NCBI RefSeq assembly: GCF_918698085.1
Contig: NZ_CAKKLP010000001.1
Span: forward strand, 620,001 to 684,000
DNA from: Chryseobacterium sp. Bi04
GTDB taxonomy: Bacteria; Bacteroidota; Bacteroidia; Flavobacteriales; Weeksellaceae
Length of the DNA stretch: 64,000 bases
Direction of reading: 5' to 3'
Shown here: piece by piece, positions 9,214-16,957 of the stretch
Layout: each line of letters starts with the position of its first letter
How positions within the stretch are numbered: the first letter of the stretch is position 1
Notes under the pieces: generated by a model
Told to the model about the DNA's origin: nothing
What the model saw: the letters and a program-made list of their open reading frames with translations, nothing else
Databases searched by the model: none
Translations under genes and position numbers: made by a program

Positions 9214-9972
9214 ATGAATTCAATTGTAATAAACGTAGGAAACAGCAATATCAGATTTGGCCTTTTTAATGGAGATAACTGTGATATTTCATGGGTAATT
9301 AATACTAAACCCTACAGAACCGCAGACGAGCTATATGTACAAATGCTGATGCTCTATCAGACCTATAAAATTGATCCCAAAGAAATAAATAAAGTAATCA
9401 TTGGATCTGTAGTTCCCCAGCTTACCAAAGTGATGAGCTCAGGAATAAAAAAGATCCATGGGGTTACCCCTGTTATTGTGGACCGAAATACCCCATCAGC
9501 AGTTCAGGCCAAATCTAAGCAGATGGGAACAGATATTTATGCCAACCTGGTTGCTGCCCATAATCTATATCCGAACAGAAAGAAAATTGTTATTGACTTT
9601 GGAACCGCTCTTACAGCCAGCTGTGTGGCAGAAACAGGCGAAACTTTAGGGGTGATTATCGCTCCGGGAATTGTGACTTCTTTAAATTCACTGATCAACC
9701 AGACGGCACAGCTTCCTGATATTGAGCTTAAAAAACCGAAATCAGTGCTGGGATTGGATACGGTAACCTGTATGCAAAGCGGAATGGTATATGGTTTTCT
9801 GGGAATGGTAGAAGGTTTTGTTGACCGTATTAATGATGAGGTAAATGACGATTGTTTTGTAGTGGCCACAGGAGGGGTATCTCATGTTTATAAGCCTTTG
9901 ACAGATAAAATCCATGTAATGGACAGGCTTCATACCCTGAAAGGACTTTATTTCCTTGGTAAAGATTTGTAA
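9214..9972 (+). CDS. coaX: Type III pantothenate kinase
   Basis: A 252-aa cytosolic kinase catalysing ATP-dependent phosphorylation of pantothenate, the first step of coenzyme A synthesis. The ASKHA-fold phosphate loop is at the N-terminus (VINVGNSNIRFGLF). The second conserved block, VIDFGTALTASCV, and a C-terminal ATGGVSHVYKPL complete the fold. Length is normal for CoaX. Type III enzymes are not feedback-inhibited by CoA and need a monovalent cation. It is followed after 47 bp by an unrelated acetyltransferase on the same strand, which may be cotranscribed. Confidence 0.95.
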   Translation: MNSIVINVGNSNIRFGLFNGDNCDISWVINTKPYRTADELYVQMLMLYQTYKIDPKEINKVIIGSVVPQLTKVMSSGIKKIHGVTPVIVDRNTPSAVQAKSKQMGTDIYANLVAAHNLYPNRKKIVIDFGTALTASCVAETGETLGVIIAPGIVTSLNSLINQTAQLPDIELKKPKSVLGLDTVTCMQSGMVYGFLGMVEGFVDRINDEVNDDCFVVATGGVSHVYKPLTDKIHVMDRLHTLKGLYFLGKDL

Positions 9973-10019
9973 GGGTAAATTAAATGATTAACCCTATTTT
10001 AGCCTAAACCCTTTATATA

Positions 10020-10553
10020 ATGAATGAATTTCCAATAATAGAAACAGAAAGACTTATTCTCTCCCAGCTTGAAGAGAAGGATATTCCTTTCATTACAGAA
10101 TATCTTCAGCACAGAATATTTTCAGATCTCACTTCTAATATCCCTTATCCATATACAGAAAACGATGCTCAGCTCTGGCTGAAAATGTCAAAGGAAGCCT
10201 TTGAGGATCATACAGGATATACCTTTGGAATCCGTAATAAAGAGGGGCATATTATAGGAGCTATAGGTCTTCATGACCGGGATGATGATAAAGCTGAACT
10301 GGGATATTGGATAGGGATGTCTTACTGGAACAAAGGCTATGTAACAGAGGCGGCTAAAGCTATTGTACATTTTGGTTTTAAAGAACTGAAGTTCAATAAA
10401 ATTTTTGCTACCCATCTTTATCAAAATCCTGCCTCCGGAAAAATTATGGAGAAGATTGGTATGGAAAAAGAAGCCGTTTTGAAACAGGATGTTAAGAAAG
10501 GCGGAGAATATTTTGATCTCGTAATGTATTCTATTTTTAATGATATGAAATAA
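10020..10553 (+). CDS. GNAT family N-acetyltransferase (RimJ/RimL type)
   Basis: A 177-aa cytosolic acetyl-CoA-dependent acetyltransferase. It starts with the RimJ/RimL-like IIETERLILSQLEEKDIP. It continues through IGAIGLHDRDDDKAELGYWIG and the pyrophosphate-binding segment GYVTEAAKAIVHFGF, ending with NPASGKIMEKIGMEKE. Such proteins acetylate ribosomal proteins, amino sugars or antibiotics; the target here cannot be read from sequence. It lies 47 bp after coaX with no terminator between, and converges on tadA. Confidence 0.9.
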   Translation: MNEFPIIETERLILSQLEEKDIPFITEYLQHRIFSDLTSNIPYPYTENDAQLWLKMSKEAFEDHTGYTFGIRNKEGHIIGAIGLHDRDDDKAELGYWIGMSYWNKGYVTEAAKAIVHFGFKELKFNKIFATHLYQNPASGKIMEKIGMEKEAVLKQDVKKGGEYFDLVMYSIFNDMK

Positions 10554-10588
10554 GATACACTAACGTATTGATTTTAACCCGGAAAAAT

Positions 10589-10615
10589 AAAGAGGAACAA
10601 GTATACATTGTTCCT
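10589..10615. terminator. Hairpin between the convergent GNAT and tadA genes
   Basis: AGGAACAA (10593-10600) pairs with TTGTTCCT (10608-10615), extended by A-T and G-T pairs. It abuts the tadA stop and can end transcription from both sides. Confidence 0.7.
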
Positions 10616-11047
10616 TTATCTTTTACTTTTAAAGAATTCTTTGACGATCATAGAACATTCATTTTCCATAACTCCTGTGACGATTTCCGTTTTTGGATGC
10701 AGGGAAAGATGTTTGTTGATAAAACCTCTCTGCTCGTCTCTTGCTCCTATCACTACTTTTGAGATTTGCGACCACGAAAGTGCTCCGGAACACATAACAC
10801 AGGGTTCTAATGTGACATAGAGTGTACAGTTTTTAAGGTATTTGCCGCCAAGGAAATTAGCAGCGGAAGTTATGGCCTGCATTTCTGCATGGGCAGTAAC
10901 ATCATTTAGGGTTTCAGTAAGGTTGTGGGCTCTTGCAATAACACGGTTATTAGAAACAACTACACATCCAATAGGCACCTCGTCTTTTTCCAAAGCGGCT
11001 TCTGCTTCCTGCAGAGCCATTTTCATATAATATTCGTCAGTAAACAT
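10616..11047 (-). CDS. tadA: tRNA adenosine(34) deaminase
   Basis: A 143-aa zinc deaminase that converts A34 of tRNA-Arg(ACG) to inosine so that the tRNA can read several codons. The active site is complete: HAE at 53-55 (ligand His53, proton-shuttle Glu55) and PCVMC with zinc ligands Cys83 and Cys86. The length is slightly shorter than E. coli TadA, as in many Bacteroidota. It starts 3 bp after the stop of the upstream TonB-C protein gene, so the two share a transcript. Confidence 0.94.
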   Translation of the reverse strand: MFTDEYYMKMALQEAEAALEKDEVPIGCVVVSNNRVIARAHNLTETLNDVTAHAEMQAITSAANFLGGKYLKNCTLYVTLEPCVMCSGALSWSQISKVVIGARDEQRGFINKHLSLHPKTEIVTGVMENECSMIVKEFFKSKR

Positions 11048-11050
11048 TGA

Positions 11051-11674
11051 TCATTCCATCGTTAATGTTAAAGGAAGTCTGAACTGGAATCTTGCGGGAT
11101 CCCCTTTAGCCATAGCCGGAACAAATTTTTCAGAAAGAGAGTATAAAGCAATTTCAGCCTGCCTGTTAAATGTGAAATTATCACCCTGTGCATGAACATT
11201 ACTGATGCTTCCATCTTTTTCAACAATAAAAGCCACACTTGTTTTGATCATTTTTACTTCAGAATACACTCCGTCTGTATACATAAGATTAGCCACTTCC
11301 TTCCTTAATGTATTGAGTCCTCCGGGATAGTTGGGTGCTGTTTCCAAATCCACAGATTTGTCAACAGTATCTATGGAAATATCTTTCGGTATTTTTATAG
11401 ATTCCAGGTCTTCCAGGTTTCTTACCCGTAATAAAGCTCCTACTAAGGCTGTATTTTCAATACTGTCCATTTTTTTCATAAAAAAAAGAAAATCTCCTTT
11501 TATAGCAGCCTTTTTAAAGGTATTGGACTCTGCATCAAATTTTTTCCTGAATTCTTTATTCAGCATAGTTCTATGCTGGTTGTAATAGCCTTTCACAGCC
11601 CTGAATTCCTCTTTCTGCTGGGAAAGAAGAAACGAAGAAATAAAGCAGCTGATGCCAATAAATAAAGCTCTCAA
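11051..11674 (-). CDS. Exported protein with TonB C-terminal-like domain
   Basis: A 207-aa protein with a signal peptide (hydrophobic residues 3-18, ending SSFLLSQQ). The middle is charged and helical. The last ~90 residues resemble a TonB C-terminal domain: APNYPGGLNTLRKEVANLM, then SVAFIVEKDGSISNVHAQGD, then SEKFVPAMAKGDPARFQFRLPLTL. Such exported TonB_C proteins without a transmembrane anchor are common in Flavobacteriia and their role is not known; they are not classical energy transducers. It forms a two-gene unit with tadA (3-bp spacing), with no obvious functional link. Confidence 0.72.
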   Translation of the reverse strand: MRALFIGISCFISSFLLSQQKEEFRAVKGYYNQHRTMLNKEFRKKFDAESNTFKKAAIKGDFLFFMKKMDSIENTALVGALLRVRNLEDLESIKIPKDISIDTVDKSVDLETAPNYPGGLNTLRKEVANLMYTDGVYSEVKMIKTSVAFIVEKDGSISNVHAQGDNFTFNRQAEIALYSLSEKFVPAMAKGDPARFQFRLPLTLTME

Positions 11675-11729
11675 TACAGGTATATTTATGTAAATATAAT
11701 TAAAAAATATGAGATAGAATTATTCCCGG

Positions 11730-12650
11730 TTAGCTTTCAAGATAACGGTTCAGAGACTCCTGAAGATGGGTGCGTATGTCATCAACTAAACATTTAGGTT
11801 CTAAAACAGTCACCTCCTTTCCATAGGAAAGAATTTCCTGCATAAAGTCATACGTAGGATGAAGGAAGAACTCAAAATAGATCTCTTCCGGCGTTTCTTT
11901 GGTTTCCTTCTGCGACTGGTGAAGAGGGAAGCTTCTGATATATTCCCCTTGATGGCGGCTGCATTTCAACACAATGTTTTGCGGTTTCTGTTCCGTAAGA
12001 TTCATCACCCCGAATGCATTTTTGAAATGCTCTCTGAAATTGTAACTGTATTTCTCACGGAATTTATTTTTGCCCACATCCAGATAATTAATCCTGTCCA
12101 GTCCAAATGATTTTAAGGCTTTATCTTTTGTATCAATAGCAATAAGATACCATCTGTCTTTAGACTCCTTCAAAGCGAGTGGGTGTACCTTTCGGGAGGT
12201 CATCAGCTTGTTTTTATAATTGTAATGTTCGAAACTAACCACTCTTTTATTACGGATAGCAAAGAACAGATCATAAAAATGCTCCACACCGGTTGGTTTT
12301 CTGCTTTCAAAAAAGATAAAATTTGAAAAATCCGGGTGAAGATTCAGGGCATTGCTTACCTGGAAAGACTCCAGTAATTTTTGGTTGTATTCATCCACCT
12401 CCATGATGGGGCGACTTTCAATATAATACCGGTTATCTCCCTTTTTTTTGTTGTGAATAGAAAGATTAAAAAGATCTGAAATCTCACGGATATCCCTTTG
12501 CAGCGTGCGTATGGAATAACTCTTGATTCCGGCATCCTGAAACTCAAAAGAATTTAAAAGGTATTCCTCCAGCTGTGAATAAGTAGCTGGGGAACTTTCC
12601 AATCTTTTAATGATTAAGGCATATCTCGTTAAATAAAAATCTTTTTTCAT
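11730..12650 (-). CDS. WYL-domain transcriptional regulator (HTH_11-WYL-WCX layout)
   Basis: A 306-aa cytosolic DNA-binding regulator. Residues ~1-75 form a winged helix (SYSIRTLQRDIREISDLF is the recognition region). Residues ~125-200 form a WYL domain, with DRWYLIAID carrying the W-Y-L signature and SFEHYNYKNK before it. The C-terminal ~90 residues fit the WCX extension. WYL proteins sense small ligands or nucleic acid. PafBC of Actinobacteria activates DNA-damage genes, while BrxR and CapW repress phage-defence genes. The start MKKDFYL (12650) was chosen because a longer frame from 12668 would overlap the -7 box. Its promoter carries the palindrome also found before the next four transcription units, so autoregulation and control of those genes are inferred. 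Confidence 0.9.
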   Translation of the reverse strand: MKKDFYLTRYALIIKRLESSPATYSQLEEYLLNSFEFQDAGIKSYSIRTLQRDIREISDLFNLSIHNKKKGDNRYYIESRPIMEVDEYNQKLLESFQVSNALNLHPDFSNFIFFESRKPTGVEHFYDLFFAIRNKRVVSFEHYNYKNKLMTSRKVHPLALKESKDRWYLIAIDTKDKALKSFGLDRINYLDVGKNKFREKYSYNFREHFKNAFGVMNLTEQKPQNIVLKCSRHQGEYIRSFPLHQSQKETKETPEEIYFEFFLHPTYDFMQEILSYGKEVTVLEPKCLVDDIRTHLQESLNRYLES

Positions 12651-12667
12651 GGTAAAATTTTGTACCA

Positions 12668-12701
12668 CAAATATATGGGCTTAATGCGACAAAACGTGTC
12701 G
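12668..12701 (-). promoter_or_regulatory. Promoter-operator A, upstream of the WYL regulator
   Basis: In transcript orientation: perfect palindrome CGACACGTTTTGTCG (12687-12701), then 14 nt after its TTTTG, then -7 box TATATTTG (12668-12675). The ATG lies 17 nt downstream. The palindrome covers the -33 position. One of six copies in the window (A-F), each 34 bp long with identical internal spacing and orientation. Confidence 0.8.
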
Positions 12702-12852
12702 TGTTATATTTTTTTGTGAAATTTCCGAAAGAAAAAGCGGCCTTAGAATGATAAATATTCTGCTATAGAAGGTTAGCGTTTACTGAGCATCACTATTATT
12801 TTTAATACTGTGAGGAAGGTTGCCAACCTTTGTATAGGTATCAGATAAAAGA

Positions 12853-12897
12853 GAAACCAGCTATTTCCTGTTATGGATCAGGTAAGCTGCTGGTTTC
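12853..12897 (-). terminator. Hairpin, probable terminator of the small acidic gene, in the 12.67-13.10 kb gap
   Basis: GAAACCAGC (12853-12861) pairs with GCTGGTTTC (12889-12897), with an inner CCTG/CAGG stem. On the minus strand it is followed by a T-rich stretch. It lies 200 bp after the stop at 13101. The rest of this 450-bp gap holds operator A, a 15-bp palindrome AAGGTTGcCAACCTT near 12818, and one member of a 21-bp repeat (13009-13029). I see no convincing gene in it. Confidence 0.5.
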
Positions 12898-13008
12898 ATA
12901 AATGTAAGGTTATTGATATAAAAATAATTGCCTACACTAAGCTGTATTATTAAATGATTCGGTGTTGTTTTTATAACACAGTTCTGGCTGCCCATTCGTT
13001 TGTGATGG

Positions 13009-13358
13009 TGAATTCAAAGGCTTTTTGAATATTGGCGAGATTGCAGTGGATGCATAAAGGATGGTGGGCAGCTTCAGAACGTATAGTGTTTATGTTATAT
13101 TTATAGTGTATCTTCTTCAAGAACATCATTTTCAAAATCTTGTCTGAAGAAGTTTTCAATGTCGTTGAGATAGTTTTCATAATCCATCTCCGCATTTTCG
13201 ATGTCACTCCATTCTATAGTGTAGAGATCTTCATCGAAGATGATGTCTGTGTGGTGATTGGGTGTCTCCATGTTTTGTGTTTTAAGGTGTGGGTTAATTT
13301 TTGAACATATTTCGGGCTGTTCAGCATAGATCAATGTTGAATTCAAGGGCTTTTTAAA
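13009..13358. repeat. 21-bp direct repeat pair flanking the small acidic gene
   Basis: Copies at 13009-13029 and 13338-13358 agree at 19 of 21 positions (TGAATTCAA[AG]GGCTTTTT[GA]AA). They sit either side of the 56-aa gene and may mark a duplication or a decayed second copy. Confidence 0.45.
13101..13271 (-). CDS. Small, strongly acidic protein (56 aa), candidate DNA mimic or anti-regulator
   Basis: METPNHHT to VLEEDTL, 56 residues. There are 19 Asp/Glu, one Arg, no Lys and two His, spaced in a way that suits amphipathic helices (IENAEMDYENYLNDIENFF). No signal peptide or known domain. A frame reaching 13346 is open, but the residues before Met13271 are of different composition and I prefer the internal ATG. 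The gene has its own copy of the palindrome promoter (B, 13397-13430) and so belongs to the inferred WYL regulon; the leader is ~120 nt. High acidity is typical of DNA-mimic proteins and of small inhibitors, but this is only an inference. Reality of the gene is likely, not certain. Confidence 0.55.
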   Translation of the reverse strand: METPNHHTDIIFDEDLYTIEWSDIENAEMDYENYLNDIENFFRQDFENDVLEEDTL

Positions 13359-13396
13359 GTTTTTTATTAATTGTTTTTGTGTTCTTGTTTATATTT

Positions 13397-13430
13397 CAAA
13401 AGTAATCGAAGGAGGCGTCAAAACTTGACG
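13397..13430 (-). promoter_or_regulatory. Promoter-operator B, upstream of the 56-aa acidic gene
   Basis: Perfect palindrome CGTCAAGTTTTGACG (17 bp with flanking G/C, 13415-13431), 14 nt after its TTTTG, then -7 box TACTTTTG (13397-13404). Same layout as operator A. It abuts the terminator of the upstream operon. Confidence 0.8.
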
Positions 13431-13433
13431 CAT

Positions 13434-13467
13434 AAAAAAAATAACTCAAAAAAAATTTTGAGCTATT
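13434..13467 (-). terminator. Terminator of the DUF2589 operon
   Basis: On the minus strand AATAgCTCAAAA pairs with TTTTGAGtTATT and a run of T residues follows, directly after the stop at 13474. Confidence 0.8.
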
Positions 13468-13473
13468 TTAGTT

Positions 13474-14028
13474 TTAAGAAAAATCTTTGATATCTATTTC
13501 ATCAGCAATAAGCATAATGATGTCCATTTCAGAAAGCATGGATTTGAGCTTGATTCCACCTAATTTTAAATCATCATCCGAAATAATATGCAACCAGACT
13601 CTCTGTATAAAGTCCTCGAATGTAATTTCTGAGGTATAAAGGCTGTTTGTCGTTTGTGCAGCTAAAGCCAATATTTGTTTGGTGATATCTCTGCATTCAT
13701 TCATTTTTGTTTCATGAGGCAGCAGTACATTAAGCACGCAGTTTTGTGCATCATGAAGAAGGTTTGCAGTAACCTTGAGTTGATTTTTTTTAGCATTAAA
13801 ACTTCTCTCATCGCTGATTTTGCCTGCCAGGATCTTACTTCTGAATCCTGCTATTTCCGAAACTTCACTGATCGTGTTTGTAGAGAGAATATTTTCTACA
13901 GACTTAAGCCAGGAAAGCATTTTCTCAACAAAAAAAGGGTCTTTTTTCTCCAAAGAAGAAACAATACCCGGAAATTCCAGCAGCTGATTCTTTAACTGGG
14001 AAACCAATATAAACTGTGACTTTTTCAT
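13474..14028 (-). CDS. Uncharacterised protein, third gene of the DUF2589 operon
   Basis: A 184-aa, predicted all-helical cytosolic protein; no signal peptide, membrane segment or motif I recognise. It starts 4 bp after the stop of the 227-aa gene and is therefore almost certainly cotranscribed with it and with the DUF2589 gene. The operon is driven by promoter-operator C and closed by the terminator at 13434. Function unknown; by context it is a partner of the DUF2589 protein. Confidence 0.7.
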   Translation of the reverse strand: MKKSQFILVSQLKNQLLEFPGIVSSLEKKDPFFVEKMLSWLKSVENILSTNTISEVSEIAGFRSKILAGKISDERSFNAKKNQLKVTANLLHDAQNCVLNVLLPHETKMNECRDITKQILALAAQTTNSLYTSEITFEDFIQRVWLHIISDDDLKLGGIKLKSMLSEMDIIMLIADEIDIKDFS

Positions 14029-14032
14029 TCTA

Positions 14033-14716
14033 TTATTCAGGGATAAGCGTTTCTATAATATTTCCATTGATATCTTCATATCTTGACCACTCCATTCCTG
14101 CTTCGCTCACACTCATTTTAGCATAAATCAGGCATTTTGCATCCAACTGCATCAATTTGCTTGCCTCTACAATAATCTCGCGGTCATCTGTTTTCTCAAT
14201 AACCCTTCGGGCCTCGGAAACAATTCTGCTGAAAAGACTTTGCTGCAGCAACTGAGGATCTGTGTTATTCCATGTAAAATTGGGAAGGGAACGACAGTAT
14301 TCTACAGTATATTTTGAAATAGGCTCAAAATACTGTATCTGTGAATCGGTGAGGGTAGGTTTGTTTTCAGCTTTGATCTTCGTTATATAATCATTGTAAC
14401 TAAGCTCCTGATTGGCTAGAAAGTTCCTTAAATTCTGATCATTTTTTGGGTCAGCAGGATTATAATCTGTTGAGGCTACTTTTGTAATCTCGTCGTAAGA
14501 AAAGTCTCTGAAAAGCAGGACAGGGGAACTTCCGGCGGCTGCAAAAGGAATGGTAAGGTCTACTGTTCCCACTTTCATTCTTGGAATGGAAAAATGTTTC
14601 AACAGGTCATCTTTAGCATATTCTTTTGCTATTTGTACAGTCTGTAAATCGGTCATTTTTCTGGCTGCAGCAATTTCAGAGACAATACCTCCTAAATATT
14701 CATTCAATTTTGGCAT
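14033..14716 (-). CDS. Uncharacterised protein, second gene of the DUF2589 operon
   Basis: A 227-aa cytosolic protein. The N-terminal helix block YLGGIVSEIAAARKMTDLQT is followed by a segment with strand character (IPRMKVGTVDLTIPFAA). That segment looks like the PALRIDEMTIDF stretch of the upstream DUF2589 protein, so the two may share a structural element or assemble together. From memory, this N-terminal pattern recurs in proteins encoded beside DUF2589 genes in other bacteria; this needs a search. No enzymatic motif is seen. Downstream of the DUF2589 gene by 68 bp, upstream of the third gene by 4 bp. Confidence 0.7.
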   Translation of the reverse strand: MPKLNEYLGGIVSEIAAARKMTDLQTVQIAKEYAKDDLLKHFSIPRMKVGTVDLTIPFAAAGSSPVLLFRDFSYDEITKVASTDYNPADPKNDQNLRNFLANQELSYNDYITKIKAENKPTLTDSQIQYFEPISKYTVEYCRSLPNFTWNNTDPQLLQQSLFSRIVSEARRVIEKTDDREIIVEASKLMQLDAKCLIYAKMSVSEAGMEWSRYEDINGNIIETLIPE

Positions 14717-14784
14717 GATAAGTTTTTTTTAATTGATAAAAATTTTTAAAAGGATGGCTGCCGGAGCAGCCATCCTGAAAATTA

Positions 14785-15372
14785 TTAAGAAGTAGCCACG
14801 GGTGTTGCGGAAGCAACAATAGCATCTTCTAACATATCCATAATTTTTGAAAGCCCTGCAGGTAATTCATCATTTACAGCTTTTACGTGTACTCCCAACG
14901 TATATGTTTTTTCTGTCGTTGAGGTACTTGAGTTGGTTTTCTTATAAGAAGCTGAAGCATTGAATTTAACCTTCCAGAACTTAGCACTGATAGAAGCGCT
15001 TCCCTGGAATTCACTGGCAATACTCTGAGTTTCTACTGAATTAAGTTTGGCGTTGAAATCAATCGTCATTTCATCAATTCTTAAAGCCGGAATCGTCAGC
15101 ATAGAAAGCAATGGAACGCTTAATTTAACTTCTGATTTTACTACGTTATCACTGTTCTCAACGGTGCTGGGAACTGACTTTGTATACGTGAAATCCACAT
15201 ACTTAAGCTTTTTAGCGCCTCCTTCTGCGGCTTCTTCCTCAAAACCGACCTCTTTAATGAAGTTTACCTGTGACATAGATGCATCATGCTGAGCTTTGAT
15301 AGCAGCCTGCATAGGCCCTCCGATGTAAACGCTGAAATCTAAACTGTTTAATTCTTGTACTAAATTTGCCAT
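14785..15372 (-). CDS. DUF2589 domain protein
   Basis: A 195-aa soluble protein that I recognise as a DUF2589 member: N-terminal helix with GGPMQAAIKAQHDAS, then a beta-rich body with SVPLLSMLTIPALRIDEM and an alternating Ser/Ala/Lys strand region (SASISAKFWKVKFNASASYK), then Ser/Thr-rich TNSSTSTTEKTYTLGV. No signal peptide. The family has no established function; the long amphipathic strands would suit a self-assembling or membrane-active protein, which is only inference. First gene of a three-gene operon. Its leader is about 185 nt, with a hairpin TTCAGC/GCTGAA at 15462-15481. The promoter at 15565-15598 carries the WYL-regulon palindrome. Confidence 0.8.
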   Translation of the reverse strand: MANLVQELNSLDFSVYIGGPMQAAIKAQHDASMSQVNFIKEVGFEEEAAEGGAKKLKYVDFTYTKSVPSTVENSDNVVKSEVKLSVPLLSMLTIPALRIDEMTIDFNAKLNSVETQSIASEFQGSASISAKFWKVKFNASASYKKTNSSTSTTEKTYTLGVHVKAVNDELPAGLSKIMDMLEDAIVASATPVATS

Positions 15373-15564
15373 AATTCTAAAATTGTTAAGGTTATTAATT
15401 GGTTAATAATATATAGTAGTGCTAGCAGACTAATATTCAATATTGAGCAATAGCTATCCTGTTCAGCATTTATAAGCTGAAAAATTATTATTAAAAATAA
15501 TTGGGATATTGTAAGTTTGGAATAAGCTTATTTAGCTTTGGTTTTCCTGGTTATTTTGTTTATT

Positions 15565-15598
15565 TAAAGATAGTTGGCCGCAGCGTCAAAACTTGTCG
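15565..15598 (-). promoter_or_regulatory. Promoter-operator C, upstream of the DUF2589 operon
   Basis: CGACAAGTTTTGACG (one mismatch from a perfect palindrome), 14 nt, then -7 box TATCTTTA (15565-15572). Same geometry as A and B. It lies in the 360-bp gap 15373-15732, which otherwise holds the long leader of the operon and, near the patatin stop, an ATAAGCTT/AAGCTTAT palindrome at 15690-15707 that may form part of the patatin terminator. Confidence 0.78.
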
Positions 15599-15732
15599 TG
15601 TTATAATTTATTTTCACTTTTATTTAATTTTTTATGAATATTATAAACTAACCTGGCCAACTGCTTTAATTCAGTGAGAATTTTATAATATAAGCTTTTA
15701 AGCTTATTTGGAGGCATTATAAGTTTTTAAGC

Positions 15733-16770
15733 TTATATTTTGTTTCTGATGAGCTTTTGAACAATCTGGTTTAAAACTTCCCTGTTGTCATCAATATAAC
15801 TCAGGCCGGCCTGGATCAGGTTTTCAATATTGGAGCGCCTTACATTATCCATTGCCGGTGAAGCATTTTTCAGAGACGGGTTCAGACGGTAATAGTTTTT
15901 CTGATTTCTTAAACCTAATGTCTGAAACATTTGGGACAGCTGATAATCTACCGTTTCTGCATTGGCAGACATCAGAATATCAATGATGGGATTTACCCAT
16001 CCTATTTTTCCTGCTTTTTCTAATCTTTTAAACGGATAAGGGCGGGATTCCACTCCCGTGCCTATAGAAATGAGGATCATATCATTGACGCCGGGATGAT
16101 TGGCTTTCTGATGGTTTCTTAAAACTTCTGCAAAAGGGATCTTTCTGGCTTCTGCATAAGCACAAAGAGCAGGATTGTTCGCAAACATTCCTCCATCAAT
16201 CAGGCTGAAGATCTGTCCGTACATCGATTTGATCTGTACAGGGCTGAAATAGGTAGGAGCTGCCGCAGTAGCTCTGCAAATGTCTTTTACATAAAAATTA
16301 TCAGTACTGAGATTGGCTTCCCAGGAATTGAAAAGCTTGGCTCTTCTGTTTTCTATATCATAACTTGTAATTAAACATGGTTTTATTAATTCTTTTAATT
16401 CTAAATTTCCAAAAAAATCATTCAGATTTTTTTCAAGTGCTTCCTGGGAAATCCTTTCGTTCAGCAATCCAAATGGATTAACCAGTTTTTCCCAAAAAGA
16501 TACCTGAAAGATGTCTCCACCCTTTTCAGCATATAATTCTAAGCCTTTCTGGATAGAATATTTTGCCTTTCGGGTTTCGTCGGGGCATAAGATAATAGAA
16601 GCAATCAGACCTCCTGTGCTGCTGCCTGCTACCAGATCAAAATAATCCCCGAGCCTTGCAGTCGGTTTATCATAATACTGGAGCTGTTCTTCTATGTAAC
16701 GTAGAATAATACAGGTGATAATTCCCCTTATTCCACCCCCGTCCAAAGAAAGAATGGTTGTCTTTTTCAT
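15733..16770 (-). CDS. Patatin-like phospholipase
   Basis: A 345-aa cytosolic lipid acyl hydrolase. All patatin elements are present: oxyanion-hole glycines in DGGGIRG (11-16), nucleophile Ser51 in AGSSTGG, and the catalytic Asp192 in SLIDGGMFANNP. The Ser-Asp dyad enzyme cleaves acyl chains of phospholipids. No signal peptide is seen, so it would attack the inner membrane from inside. The sequence type (KTTILSLDGGGIRG start) resembles CapV, the phospholipase effector of CBASS, but no cyclase gene is nearby. It is driven by promoter-operator D with a ~120-nt leader. Inferred role: membrane damage when the WYL regulon is switched on. Confidence 0.9.
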   Translation of the reverse strand: MKKTTILSLDGGGIRGIITCIILRYIEEQLQYYDKPTARLGDYFDLVAGSSTGGLIASIILCPDETRKAKYSIQKGLELYAEKGGDIFQVSFWEKLVNPFGLLNERISQEALEKNLNDFFGNLELKELIKPCLITSYDIENRRAKLFNSWEANLSTDNFYVKDICRATAAAPTYFSPVQIKSMYGQIFSLIDGGMFANNPALCAYAEARKIPFAEVLRNHQKANHPGVNDMILISIGTGVESRPYPFKRLEKAGKIGWVNPIIDILMSANAETVDYQLSQMFQTLGLRNQKNYYRLNPSLKNASPAMDNVRRSNIENLIQAGLSYIDDNREVLNQIVQKLIRNKI

Positions 16771-16895
16771 GTGATGTTTTAATTGTTTTAAAGGGACATA
16801 TGCAATTTTAAATCTATAGAATCCTTTATTTACTGGGAAAATTAAGATTCTGTATTTAGGTTTTTCATTGCTTTTTTAGTTGTTTTCTTGTCAGG

Positions 16896-16929
16896 TAAAG
16901 GTAGGCGGGGGAAGCGACAGAACATGTCG
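16896..16929 (-). promoter_or_regulatory. Promoter-operator D, upstream of the patatin gene
   Basis: Perfect half-sites CGACA/TGTCG in CGACATGTTCTGTCG (16915-16929), 14 nt, then -7 box TACCTTTA (16896-16903). It sits 30 bp after the stop of the M15 peptidase gene. Confidence 0.78.
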
Positions 16930-16957
16930 TATTATAATTATTTTAAATAAAAGACAA

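Noticed and set aside
12971..13207. 78-codon minus-strand frame overlapping the small acidic gene
   Set aside because: It overlaps the 56-aa gene in another frame, lacks its own promoter and has a composition change in the middle. Its tail may be a decayed gene, but evidence is too thin.
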